From JAMDEO01 sp963775295 (GTDB lineage Bacteria > Actinomycetota > Thermoleophilia > RBG-16-64-13): DNA of 64,000 nucleotides. Position 1 is the stretch's first letter, and each line of letters begins with the position of its first letter. A program made the translations under genes and the position numbers. The notes below the pieces were generated by a model, which saw only the letters and a program-made list of their open reading frames with translations, did not search any database and was not told where the DNA came from. Of this stretch, positions 17,451 through 27,874 are shown piece after piece. The stretch covers positions 2,914,001 through 2,978,000 of the forward strand of contig CAVZIK010000006.1 in assembly GCA_963775295.1 (NCBI GenBank), read 5' to 3'.

Positions 17451-18992
17451 CTAACTCACAGATTCAAGCGGACCAACGATCTCCTCCACCCGGCGCACGA
17501 GCGAGCCCTCGCGAATCATCTCGCCCACCGCTTCGATGTCTGGCGACAGCGGACGATCATCCTCAAGTGGAGGTATAGATTGACGAATGAAGTCGTGTGC
17601 CGCTGCCACTCCCCTCCCAGGCCTTAAGCCCGCACGGAATTCCAGCCCTTGGGCACCACAAAGCAGTTCTATCGCAACCACGCGAAGCACATTTCTCACG
17701 ACCTCGCGCGCCTTGACCGCAGCGAAGGCCCCCATGCTCACGAAATCTTCCTTATTCGCGGAGGTGGGGATACTGTCGACGCATGCGGGGTGCGCGAGGG
17801 TCTTGTTTTCGGAGACGAGCGCCGCTGCAGTCACCTGCGCCATCATCAGCCCCGAGTTCAACCCCCCGCTCTTGGTGAGAAACGCCGGCAGATGGTCGGA
17901 GGTGCTCGGATCCATCATGCACTCCACCCTACGCTCGGAGATGTTGGCTAATTGAGTGAGGGCGATGGCGAGAATATCCATGGCCTGAGAAATCGGCTGG
18001 CCGTGAAAGTTCCCGCCCGAGATGACCTGGCCTTCGTCTACGAAGACCAGTGGATTGTCGGTCGCGGCGTTGATCTCCACCTCGAGCACGCGGCGAACGA
18101 AGGACAGTGCGTCCTTTGCCGCTCCGTGCACCTGGGGGGCGCACCGGAGTGAGTAGGCATCCTGCACCTTGCCGCAGGTGAGGTGCGAGGCCAAGATCTC
18201 GCTGTCCTCGAGCAGGCGGAGGAGGTTGCGTGCCGATGCCATCTGGCCGGGATGCGGCCGAAGCTCGTGAGTCAGACTCAGATACGGGGTCTTCGTTCCG
18301 CGCAGCGCCTCCACAGCTTGAGCGCTGGCGACGTCGGCTGCCTTGCTGATGTTCTCGGCCTCCAGAAGGCTCAGCGCTCCGACTGCGGTCATCATCTGCG
18401 TCCCATTGATCATTGCCAGGCCTTCCTTGGCCTCCAACACCACCGGAGCGATTCCAGCCTCTTCGAGCGCATTCCCGCCCAGTATACGGGTCCCCCGGTA
18501 TACGGCCTCTCCTTCGCCGATGAGCACGGCGGTGAGATGGGCAAGGGGCGCTAGATCCCCGCACGCCCCCACCGATCCCTTGCTCGGGATTACTGGCAGC
18601 ACCCCCGCGTTGAGTGCCGCTAGCAGCGTATCGAGGACGATCTGACGGACTCCGGAATAGCCCTTGGCGAGCACGTTTGCGCGTAGAAGCATCATGGCCC
18701 GGGTCTCTTCCGGTCCCAGAGGCGGCCCCACGCCGCAGCAGTGACTGCGCACCAGGTTCCGCTGCAGGGCGCGGGCATCTTCCCCGGACACGCGCACCTC
18801 GGCGAACTTCCCAAAGCCCGTGGTCACTCCGTACACGGCGACGTCGCTACAAAGAAGCTGGTCGATATATTCCCTCGCCCGCTCGATACGGGGCGTCGCC
18901 GAAGAGGCCAGTTCGACAATGGCACGGCCGCGCGCCACTGCCAGAACTTGATCCAATGTGAGCGAGTTGCCATCAATGAGAATGATCGTCAT
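17451..18992 (-). CDS. hutH: Histidine ammonia-lyase with Ala-Cys-Gly in place of the Ala-Ser-Gly MIO triad
   Basis: The product removes ammonia from histidine to form urocanate, the first step of the pathway. Family blocks are all present: VYGVTTGFGKFAEV, the NLVRSHCCGVG segment, GSVGACGDLAPLAHLTA, and SGGNFHGQPIS. The electrophilic MIO cofactor normally forms from Ala-Ser-Gly; here the middle codon at 18561-18563 is TGC, giving Ala143-Cys144-Gly145. A Ser-to-Cys mutant of the Pseudomonas putida enzyme is reported to mature into active enzyme, so activity is plausible. The enzyme heads the hutH-hutI-ftcD-hutU operon. ATG at 18992 is preferred over a TTG one codon earlier. Confidence 0.95.
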   Translation of the reverse strand: MTIILIDGNSLTLDQVLAVARGRAIVELASSATPRIERAREYIDQLLCSDVAVYGVTTGFGKFAEVRVSGEDARALQRNLVRSHCCGVGPPLGPEETRAMMLLRANVLAKGYSGVRQIVLDTLLAALNAGVLPVIPSKGSVGACGDLAPLAHLTAVLIGEGEAVYRGTRILGGNALEEAGIAPVVLEAKEGLAMINGTQMMTAVGALSLLEAENISKAADVASAQAVEALRGTKTPYLSLTHELRPHPGQMASARNLLRLLEDSEILASHLTCGKVQDAYSLRCAPQVHGAAKDALSFVRRVLEVEINAATDNPLVFVDEGQVISGGNFHGQPISQAMDILAIALTQLANISERRVECMMDPSTSDHLPAFLTKSGGLNSGLMMAQVTAAALVSENKTLAHPACVDSIPTSANKEDFVSMGAFAAVKAREVVRNVLRVVAIELLCGAQGLEFRAGLRPGRGVAAAHDFIRQSIPPLEDDRPLSPDIEAVGEMIREGSLVRRVEEIVGPLESVS

Positions 18993-19113
18993 CAACTACA
19001 TCCAATTCGAAGCGGTCGATAGCGCATGCGAATCATACTAGCGCTGGAGCCTCCGGAGGGAAACAAGGGCTTACACGGCCGGGACCTTCCCGGAGGGCGA
19101 GGGTGGTCGAAGG

Positions 19114-21048
19114 TTACTTATCCTGCTTTCCGCTCTGCGTTGGGGCAGGCGGCGGAGGAGGCGACGACGTTTCCTCGGCAAAGGTCCCATCTGCCTCCTG
19201 AGCCCCAATGTGGAAGGGGATGCTGATCACGACCACCCAAGGCACTCCTAGGAGGGCAGCCTTGAGACGCAGCGCGTTCTGGTTGTGTAGAAAGTTCTCC
19301 CACCAATGCTCGACCACGAACTCCGGGATGATCACGGTCACGGTGTGGTCGTTGCTTGGGTGCAGTGACCTGATGTAGTCCACGGACGGGCTGATGAACT
19401 CCCGATATGGCGAATCTACCACGACCAAGGGGACATTGATTTCCATTTCATCCCACGTGCGACGAAGGGACACCACTTGTTGGGGGTCGCTTGCGATCGT
19501 AACGGCATGGAAATCGTCCGGCGAGAGCCCGCGGCCCAGAGCAAGCGAACGCGCGGTAAGTTCGTTGACCTTGGAGACGAACAGCACAACGGTGGTCCGC
19601 GGTCTCGATATCGCCACTCGCCCCAGCCGTTCGAGTTGGCCAAGGTTCTGCGGTTCGAGGAACCGGGCGACCCGCTCGTAGTGACGACGCACTGTGTAGA
19701 AGGCTGCCACGAGTATGACCACGGCGATCACCACGAGATACGCACCATGAATGAACTTCGTCACCATCACCACGACTGTGACAACCCCCGTGAGGACAGC
19801 GCCAAACCCATTCATCGCCGCACGATGGCGCCAGCCCGAAGTTCGCAACCTCAACCAGCGACGCACCATGCCCAACTGCGACAGGGTGAAGCTGGTAAAG
19901 ACGCCCACCGCATACAACGGAATAAGACTATTCACATTGGCGCGGTAGATCACAAGTACAACCGCCGCGGCGATTGTGAGCCCTATGATCCCGTTGGAGA
20001 ACACCAACTTGTCGCCCCGGTTCATGAACTGCCGGGGCATCAGGCCATCGCGTGCCAGAACCGAGGCCAGCCGCGGAAATCCGCTGAAGCTCGTGTTGGC
20101 GGCCAGAATAAGAATGGCCATGGTCGCGATCTGAAGCGCGTAGAAGAAGAAGCCTCCGCCGTACACCGCGTGCCCCACCTCGCTCAAAACGGTCGTGGTC
20201 TTGGTGGGCATGATGTGGGCCACCTGGGTAAGGAAGGTGACACCGAGAAGCAGAAAGGCAAGCACGCCCGCCATGATGCCCAGGGTTATCGAGGCGTTCT
20301 TGGACTCTGGCGGCTTGAATGCAGGCACAGCATTCGAGATGGCCTCGGTGCCAGTCATTGCCGAACATCCGCCCGAGAATGCTTTTAACACCACCCAGAG
20401 CAGAAGGGCCCCTTGTACGCTCGTGGTCCCCGTAGGCGCAGGCTGGACCTGCAGATTTCCGAAAGCCCAGCGGACAAAGCCAACGACCACCAAACCGCCG
20501 CACAGAAGAATGAACGCGTAGGTTGGCACCGCGAAGAATCTGGCCGACTCGCTTACCCCTCGCAGGTTGGCGATCGCAACCAGAACGATAATCACAACGC
20601 AGATTACTACTCGATAGCTCGCCAACTCGGGAAAGGCAGCGTCGATTGCTGCCACACCCGCGGCTACACTCACCGCGACTGTCATCACGTAGTCGACCAT
20701 GAGGGAAGCCGCCGCCACCATTCCCGGTAACAGGCCGAGATTCTCCCTGCTCACCACATAGGAGCCACCCCCGCTGGGGTAGGCATGAACGGTCTGTTGA
20801 TAAGACAAGGCGACGAACACGAGCAGCACAACCACGGCGATCGCCACGTAAATGGACAAACTGGCGGCGACCGCCCCGGCCAAGACAAGCGCGATGAGGA
20901 TCTCTTCAGTCGCGTATGCCGTGGACGAGATGGCGTCGGAAGCAAATACCGGGAGAGCGAACTTCTTGGAAAGACGCTCCTGCATCTCCTGCGCGGTCGC
21001 GATCGGCCGGCCAAGCAAAGCCCTTTTGATCATCGACGCAGCGCCCAA
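19114..21048 (-). CDS. KimA-like potassium uptake permease (APC superfamily)
   Basis: This 644-residue membrane protein has about 12 hydrophobic segments followed by a cytoplasmic domain of roughly 170 residues. It closely resembles Bacillus KimA (formerly YdaO), a high-affinity proton-coupled potassium importer, over the whole length: FASDAISSTAYATEE, SYQQTVHAYPSGGGSYVVS and LRGVSESARFFAVPTYAFIL are in the right places. General APC permeases are the alternative. The start is probably TTG at 21048, because GGAGGAG is spaced six bases from it while the next ATG (21033) is too far. The C-terminal tail is proline- and glutamine-rich. I see no c-di-AMP riboswitch in the 180-base leader. It ends 121 bases before hutH and could be co-transcribed with hut, but has no clear link to it. 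Confidence 0.82.
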   Translation of the reverse strand: MGAASMIKRALLGRPIATAQEMQERLSKKFALPVFASDAISSTAYATEEILIALVLAGAVAASLSIYVAIAVVVLLVFVALSYQQTVHAYPSGGGSYVVSRENLGLLPGMVAAASLMVDYVMTVAVSVAAGVAAIDAAFPELASYRVVICVVIIVLVAIANLRGVSESARFFAVPTYAFILLCGGLVVVGFVRWAFGNLQVQPAPTGTTSVQGALLLWVVLKAFSGGCSAMTGTEAISNAVPAFKPPESKNASITLGIMAGVLAFLLLGVTFLTQVAHIMPTKTTTVLSEVGHAVYGGGFFFYALQIATMAILILAANTSFSGFPRLASVLARDGLMPRQFMNRGDKLVFSNGIIGLTIAAAVVLVIYRANVNSLIPLYAVGVFTSFTLSQLGMVRRWLRLRTSGWRHRAAMNGFGAVLTGVVTVVVMVTKFIHGAYLVVIAVVILVAAFYTVRRHYERVARFLEPQNLGQLERLGRVAISRPRTTVVLFVSKVNELTARSLALGRGLSPDDFHAVTIASDPQQVVSLRRTWDEMEINVPLVVVDSPYREFISPSVDYIRSLHPSNDHTVTVIIPEFVVEHWWENFLHNQNALRLKAALLGVPWVVVISIPFHIGAQEADGTFAEETSSPPPPPAPTQSGKQDK

Positions 21049-21230
21049 TCCCGCTCCTCCACAACGATTCCCGTCAAAAATCTATACCCCAACTCAAACT
21101 GCCGCATCCCGAAAGAATGCCGACCTGCGCATTCTAGCAAGCCCCGCCTATTCTCATCCCGGTGAGGTACATCAGCAAGTGCGATATGGCCTTTCCGGTA
21201 GATGTTTCCTTGGCCTAAGGGCCAAACAAT

Positions 21231-21266
21231 GGGCCGCCCGCCACACAAACGTGCGGCGGGCGGCCC
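21231..21266 (-). terminator. Intrinsic terminator after the pyrophosphatase gene
   Basis: A perfect 12-base-pair GC stem (21231-21242 with 21255-21266) closes a 12-base loop. On the minus strand it is followed by ATTGTTT, so it terminates transcription from hppA. A second small inverted repeat (TTGGCC/GGCCAA, 21210-21225) follows. Confidence 0.85.
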
Positions 21267-21330
21267 CCAAACTCGTTTCGCTACCCGCGGCCGATCAGAA
21301 CCGCGAATGCGATCTTATCAGCAGAGTCCT

Positions 21331-23805
<2,475 letters not shown>

Positions 23806-24021
23806 GCAGCATTGCCTCCTTTATCTGCGCTCGGCAGCGGTTAAATACTCAGAGTAAGCCTCGTACACGGCCGTGGTCGTGCGAGAACCCCGTTGAAGCC
23901 CGAGGAAGAATATGGAACCCCAAGCCAGACGACCGATGCCGCCCGACCCCTCCCTGGGCGCTCGAAGGAGAACCCCTGCGCTCGCACCAAAGACGCCCGA
24001 ACAGACTTAACCCAATCGCTC

Positions 24022-24051
24022 ATCCTACAGAAACCGCCCCGCTTTAGTCAA
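24022..24051 (-). promoter_or_regulatory. Promoter for hppA
   Basis: On the minus strand TTGACT is followed after 18 bases by TAGGAT, about 210 bases before the hppA start. It lies in the 399-base divergent region 23806-24204, which holds no gene apart from this and the rubredoxin promoter. Confidence 0.5.
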
Positions 24052-24124
24052 GGAAATCCGTGTTGGTTCCCGCAGTTTCTGATACAAGTTTTTCGCATTC
24101 TTAACTTTGGATTGAGACCGGAGA

Positions 24125-24153
24125 TTGAATCTTTGCCCGATTGGAGATATACG
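24125..24153 (+). promoter_or_regulatory. Promoter for the rubredoxin gene
   Basis: TTGAAT is followed after exactly 17 bases by TATACG, about 50 bases before the rubredoxin ATG. The surrounding sequence is unusually AT-rich for this window. Confidence 0.5.
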
Positions 24154-24204
24154 GGACGTTGTGGGCGCGAATCCCACTAAGGCCCACTAGCGAAAGGAGC
24201 CCCC

Positions 24205-24369
24205 ATGGATAAGTGGCAGTGCCTCTTATGCGGCTACGTGTACGACCCCGAGGAAGGCGACCCCACCCAGGGGATCCCGCCGGGAACCGCTTTCGAAGAC
24301 CTGCCCGACGATTGGGAATGCCCTGATTGCGGAGCCAGCAAGGATGAGTTCGAAAAGATGGCCGACTGA
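24205..24369 (+). CDS. Rubredoxin
   Basis: This 54-residue protein has both iron-binding knuckles, CLLCGYVYDP near the start and CPDCGASKDEF near the end, with GIPPGTAFEDLPDDWECP between them. This is a textbook single-domain rubredoxin, a one-electron Fe(Cys)4 carrier in the cytoplasm of anaerobes, often used with superoxide reductase or flavodiiron proteins. It has a GAAAGGAG site and its own promoter and is flanked by genes of other functions, so its partner is not revealed here. Confidence 0.96.
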   Translation: MDKWQCLLCGYVYDPEEGDPTQGIPPGTAFEDLPDDWECPDCGASKDEFEKMAD

Positions 24370-24418
24370 CGGGGTTGTTCTTGTTGACGCCGCAATGCGT
24401 TGAAAGACCGGTAGTCGG

Positions 24419-25630
24419 TTAAGCGCTGCCCCGGCGATCCTCGGCAAACAATCTTCCCATGAGCAGGTGGCCCGGCGCCACGGCGAAGCCCGTGGCCCGG
24501 GCCTCTGCTTCTGTGAACCTTTGCGCTCCGTTGGCGGCGAACCCCGGACCCCAGAGCACGAACGGAACCGGCTCGGCCACGTGAGTTTTGAGGACGAGCG
24601 GGGTGGGATGATCCGGCATTACCAGGATGCTCACCCCGTCTTTGACCGTTCTTGTATGAAGCACCTGTCTCACCATAAGCGCGTCGATCTGCTCGATCGC
24701 GCTCACTTTGCCGCTCACGCTGCCCGCATGCGACTCCTCATCCGGAGCTTCAACGTGCACGAATACGACGTCAAATCTGTCCAGTGCGGACAGCGCCGCC
24801 GCCATCTGACGGCGATAGTCGTTGTCCGCATCATCCGTCACCCCCGGAACGTCCAGGAACTCCACCCGAGCCTGAAGAGCCAGTCCGCGCAATAGGTCGA
24901 CCGCCGAGGTCAAAGCCGCGCGTTTGCCGTAGGCCTCCAAGAAGGTGGGCATCTGCCCGGGACGCATCCCAGGCCAGAAGAGCCAGATCTGCGTGGCCGG
25001 AGGCAGGCCTCGCGCTACTCGGGAGACATTCACAGGATGATCGGCCAGGATCTCTCTTGACTTTTCCATGAGGTGCATCACGAGTCCTGCACCCGGTCCA
25101 ACGGGCTCGCTACCGGCGATCGGCCCATCGGTGAGGTCGTGCGGCGCTGTAAAGGTCGTCTCTAGCAAGTCGGCACCATCGCGCACCGTCAACACACTCC
25201 TGAAGCCCACACCCGAATGGAAGTGGAAACGATCGTCGCCCAACCCAGCCTGCACCGCGGTGAGCAGTTCCGCCGCCTCCGCCGTCGTGATGTTGCCGGC
25301 TGAGTAGTTGAGCATGACCCCGTCGGTGATGGTAACGAAGTTACAGCGCATCGCAACTTGGCCCGGCTCGAGGTCTATGCCCATTGCCATCGCCTCTATT
25401 GGACCGCGACCGGCGTAGAAGGACGCGGGATCGAAGCCCAAAACGCTCATGCATGCAACCGCGCTTGACGGTTCGAATCCTTCGGGCACGGTCTGGGCGA
25501 GCCCTACCGCTCCTTCTCTTGCCAGTCTGTCAAGGTTCGGGGTGACCGCGGCCTCGAGTGAAGTGCGCCCGCCGAGGGAGTCAACGGGCAATCCCGACGC
25601 ACCGTCCATGATCAAAACAATGTACTTCAC
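24419..25630 (-). CDS. Cofactor-independent phosphoglycerate mutase, archaeal (ApgM) type
   Basis: The protein belongs to the alkaline-phosphatase-superfamily ApgM branch, which interconverts 3- and 2-phosphoglycerate using metal ions. It begins VKYIVLIMDGASGLP with the metal-ligand Asp, has the nucleophile region FEPSSAVACMSVLGFDP (many relatives have GSDVAN here), GRGPIEAMAMGIDL, and late metal ligands in VHVEAPDEESHAG and VMPDHPTP. I set the start at GTG 25630, matching the family N-terminus with an AGAGG site, rather than the upstream in-frame ATG at 25672. The SSAVAC variation suggests a distinct subfamily; activity on phosphoglycerate is inferred from the family. Confidence 0.85.
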   Translation of the reverse strand: MKYIVLIMDGASGLPVDSLGGRTSLEAAVTPNLDRLAREGAVGLAQTVPEGFEPSSAVACMSVLGFDPASFYAGRGPIEAMAMGIDLEPGQVAMRCNFVTITDGVMLNYSAGNITTAEAAELLTAVQAGLGDDRFHFHSGVGFRSVLTVRDGADLLETTFTAPHDLTDGPIAGSEPVGPGAGLVMHLMEKSREILADHPVNVSRVARGLPPATQIWLFWPGMRPGQMPTFLEAYGKRAALTSAVDLLRGLALQARVEFLDVPGVTDDADNDYRRQMAAALSALDRFDVVFVHVEAPDEESHAGSVSGKVSAIEQIDALMVRQVLHTRTVKDGVSILVMPDHPTPLVLKTHVAEPVPFVLWGPGFAANGAQRFTEAEARATGFAVAPGHLLMGRLFAEDRRGSA

Positions 25631-25755
25631 TAGTCGCCTCTCTTGCCGCGCGATGGCCGTGCCGACCCACACGATGACCGGCTTCCCGAGTCACCGGTTC
25701 TCATTATATGCGTTATCTTTCTTGCCAAAAAAGGTCTAGTCGGAGGTCCAATCGT

Positions 25756-26247
25756 ATGACTGCCAATCGCCGCCCGCTCTCTGAACGGGAGCAGACAACC
25801 ATGAGAAACATCCTTCGCCAAGCCCCCATCGGGTACCTGGGATTGGTGGCCGATGGTCCGTATGTCGTGCCCATCAACTTCGTCCACGACGGCTCGGACG
25901 AACCCGACAACTGGGGAAACATCCTCTTCCATTCCGGAGAGGGGAGAAAGAGCGGAGCGTTGGCAGCCGAACCCCGCGTCTGTCTTGCGGTCCTCGGGGA
26001 GACGTCCTTCGATAGGGGGGCGGCGCCCTGTGATGACGGCTTCGCGTACAGATCGGCCTTGGTCGAAGGCACCGCGACGCTGATAGGACAAGATGACCAG
26101 CGCGAGCGGGCGCTTCGAATGATCGTCGCCAAGTACGATCCCGAGAAGGCCCACGAACCCTTCGACATCGACGTGCTCGAGAGGACCCTGGTCTACTCTG
26201 TCACGATCGAAGCCGTGAGCTTCAAAGAGCGGCGGCGACGGTCCTAG
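25756..26247 (+). CDS. Pyridoxamine 5'-phosphate oxidase-family flavin-binding protein (NimA-like)
   Basis: This 163-residue protein has the split-barrel FMN-binding pattern: an early helix with LSEREQTTMRNILRQAPIGYLGL, then GPYVVPINFVHDG, ILFHSGEGRKSGALAAEPRVCL and a closing RTLVYSVTIEAVSFKE. It fits the NimA-like branch of the PNPOx superfamily, whose members bind flavin or haem and sometimes reduce nitro compounds. A textbook GGAGGT lies 8 bases before the ATG at 25756. Its stop shares bases with the convergent aminotransferase stop at 26244-26247. The substrate is unknown. Confidence 0.8.
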   Translation: MTANRRPLSEREQTTMRNILRQAPIGYLGLVADGPYVVPINFVHDGSDEPDNWGNILFHSGEGRKSGALAAEPRVCLAVLGETSFDRGAAPCDDGFAYRSALVEGTATLIGQDDQRERALRMIVAKYDPEKAHEPFDIDVLERTLVYSVTIEAVSFKERRRRS

Positions 26248-27434
26248 CGCGAGCCGAAGTACTTCGCTCCCAGTTCGCGGAACGTGGGGAGCGCCGCGTC
26301 GACGACCCGGGCCTCCACGCAGAACGCGATGCGGAAGTAGCCCGGCGTTCCGAAGCCGCTTCCCGGGGTGACTAAGACCAGATGCTCCAGGAGTTCCCTG
26401 GCGAAAGCCAGGTCGTCTTCGATGGGCGAGCGCGGGAACATGTAGAACGCGCCCTGTGGCTTAAAGACCTCATAGCCGGCCGCGGTAAGCGCATCATAGA
26501 GAACGTCCCGATTCCGCTGGTAGAGGGTCATATCAACCTCTACGCCCTGCAGCATGGTCACCACGCGCTGCATGAGGGCCGGCGCGTTGATGTATCCCAG
26601 CACGCGGTTAGCCAGTATCAGCCCGGGCATGATGGTCTCGATGCCCGGGGCGGCCGGGTTGGCGGCTACGTAGCCGATCCGTTCCCCCGCGAGCGACAAC
26701 TCCTTCGAGTAACTGGTGGCGATGAAGGTACTGGGATATGCAGCAAAGATCGGCGGTACCCGGTTCCCATCGAACACGATGCGGCGGTACGGCTCGTCCG
26801 ACACAAGGTAGATAATGCGCCCGGTCTCCCGGCTCTTGCGCTCCAGCAACTCCCCCAGAGCCTTCAATGTCTCCACCGGGTAGATCCGCCCCGTGGGATT
26901 GTTTGGAGAGTTGAGCAGCACCACCCTGGTCTTGGGATTGATGGCGGCGCTAATCGCATCGAGATCGAGATCGAAATCCGGCTTGCTCACGACCGGCACA
27001 AGCTTGGCCAAGTGGTTGTCGAGGTAGTTGGCATATTCGACGAAGTAGGGTTTCGAGACGATCGCTTCGTCACCCGGGTCCATCACAGTCCGGAAGATTA
27101 CGTTCAGGGCGCCACCCGCCCCCACGGTCATGACCACGTTGTCGCCCGCCACCGGTACACCCTGGTCCTTCGTGAGATACGCGGCCACTGCAGCGCGGGC
27201 ATCGTCGTAGCCGGCATTGGGCATGTAGCCATGCACCCCAGGACTGCAATTCGCCACAACCGCTTCCAACGCACGCTGGAAAGTCTCGGGCGGATCGACG
27301 TTCGGGTTGCCGATGCTCAGGTCGAAGACGTTCTCGGCTCCGTGAATAGCGGCGAGACGGATACCCTCCTCGAACATCTTCCGGATCCAAGAAGCGTTCT
27401 GGGTGAGTTCCACCATTCGTTTCGCTACGGGCAT
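26244..27434 (-). CDS. PLP-dependent class I/II aminotransferase
   Basis: The 396-residue product has the aspartate-aminotransferase fold type I layout: VFDLSIGNPNVDPP, YMPNAGYDDARAAVA, the NSPNNPTGRIYP loop, YLVSDEPYRRIVF, and the PLP lysine in SYSKELSLAGERIGY. GFGTPGYFRIAF near the C-terminus supplies the carboxylate-binding arginine. The start at ATG 27434 is set by GGAGG; open frame further upstream lacks family sequence. Amino acid specificity cannot be deduced. A MoaD-like gene lies 32 bases upstream in the same direction, which would put sulfur-carrier and aminotransferase on one transcript. Confidence 0.85.
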   Translation of the reverse strand: MPVAKRMVELTQNASWIRKMFEEGIRLAAIHGAENVFDLSIGNPNVDPPETFQRALEAVVANCSPGVHGYMPNAGYDDARAAVAAYLTKDQGVPVAGDNVVMTVGAGGALNVIFRTVMDPGDEAIVSKPYFVEYANYLDNHLAKLVPVVSKPDFDLDLDAISAAINPKTRVVLLNSPNNPTGRIYPVETLKALGELLERKSRETGRIIYLVSDEPYRRIVFDGNRVPPIFAAYPSTFIATSYSKELSLAGERIGYVAANPAAPGIETIMPGLILANRVLGYINAPALMQRVVTMLQGVEVDMTLYQRNRDVLYDALTAAGYEVFKPQGAFYMFPRSPIEDDLAFARELLEHLVLVTPGSGFGTPGYFRIAFCVEARVVDAALPTFRELGAKYFGSR

Positions 27435-27466
27435 TGCAAACCTCCAGTAGAGGGTAAGACTACGTA

Positions 27467-27697
27467 TCAGCCGCCCGACATGGGTGGAAACAAGCCCAGT
27501 CGGTCGCCATCGACAAGGGGAGAATCCAGGTTCGCGCTGTGGCCGTTGATGACGACGACGTAAAGTTCGTGGCCCAGCATCCCGGCTTCGCGGAGAACGT
27601 CCGCGACCGTGAGACCCGGCCGAGCCTCCATCTGGAATTCCCCCGCCCCTTGGGCAGATTCTGTCGCCAGGCTGGCGAACAGCCGCACATCGATCAT
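27467..27697 (-). CDS. Second MoaD/ThiS-like sulfur carrier
   Basis: The roughly 76-residue protein begins MIDVRLFASLA, has PGLTVADVLREAGM and LYVVVINGHSANLDSPL, and ends LFPPMSGG, the Gly-Gly terminus required for thiocarboxylation. This is the beta-grasp pattern of MoaD/ThiS proteins. I place the start at ATG 27697; an in-frame start 15 codons earlier adds sequence unlike the family. It precedes the aminotransferase gene. No cognate adenylyltransferase is nearby, so its role (molybdopterin, tungstopterin, thiamine or another thio-compound) is open. Confidence 0.7.
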   Translation of the reverse strand: MIDVRLFASLATESAQGAGEFQMEARPGLTVADVLREAGMLGHELYVVVINGHSANLDSPLVDGDRLGLFPPMSGG

Positions 27698-27816
27698 CTC
27701 TTCCGCCCCTTGCGGAACCTCCGTGGACCCCCGGTCGAGCACGGGGCAACGCCCTCGCGTAGCGCCGGAAAGTCTAACACGTGGATACCGGCCAAGCTGC
27801 AGCCCTGACCCGGCGC

Positions 27817-27852
27817 ATGGTCCCCCGGCGCAGCATGGCGCCGGGGGACCAT
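27817..27852 (-). terminator. Strong hairpin downstream of the CocE-like gene
   Basis: A perfect 15-base-pair stem (27817-27831 with 27838-27852) closes a 6-base loop just after the CocE-like stop. There is no T-run on either side, so it may be a GC-type terminator or an RNA-end stabiliser. Confidence 0.6.
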
Positions 27853-27874
27853 CGGGTGTGCCGAGAAAGTCTCC

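Noticed and set aside
21049..21230. c-di-AMP (ydaO-type) riboswitch before the KimA-like gene
   Set aside because: The leader lacks the conserved purine-rich stretches of that riboswitch as far as I can see.
25471..25481. tRNA T-loop-like GGTTCGAATCC
   Set aside because: It lies inside the phosphoglycerate mutase coding sequence and no acceptor stem or anticodon arm can be formed around it.
27832..27837. Six-base hairpin loops at 27832 and 29730 as possible ANTAR targets
   Set aside because: They are single hairpins at gene ends, and the loops lack A at position 1 with G at position 4 in either orientation.
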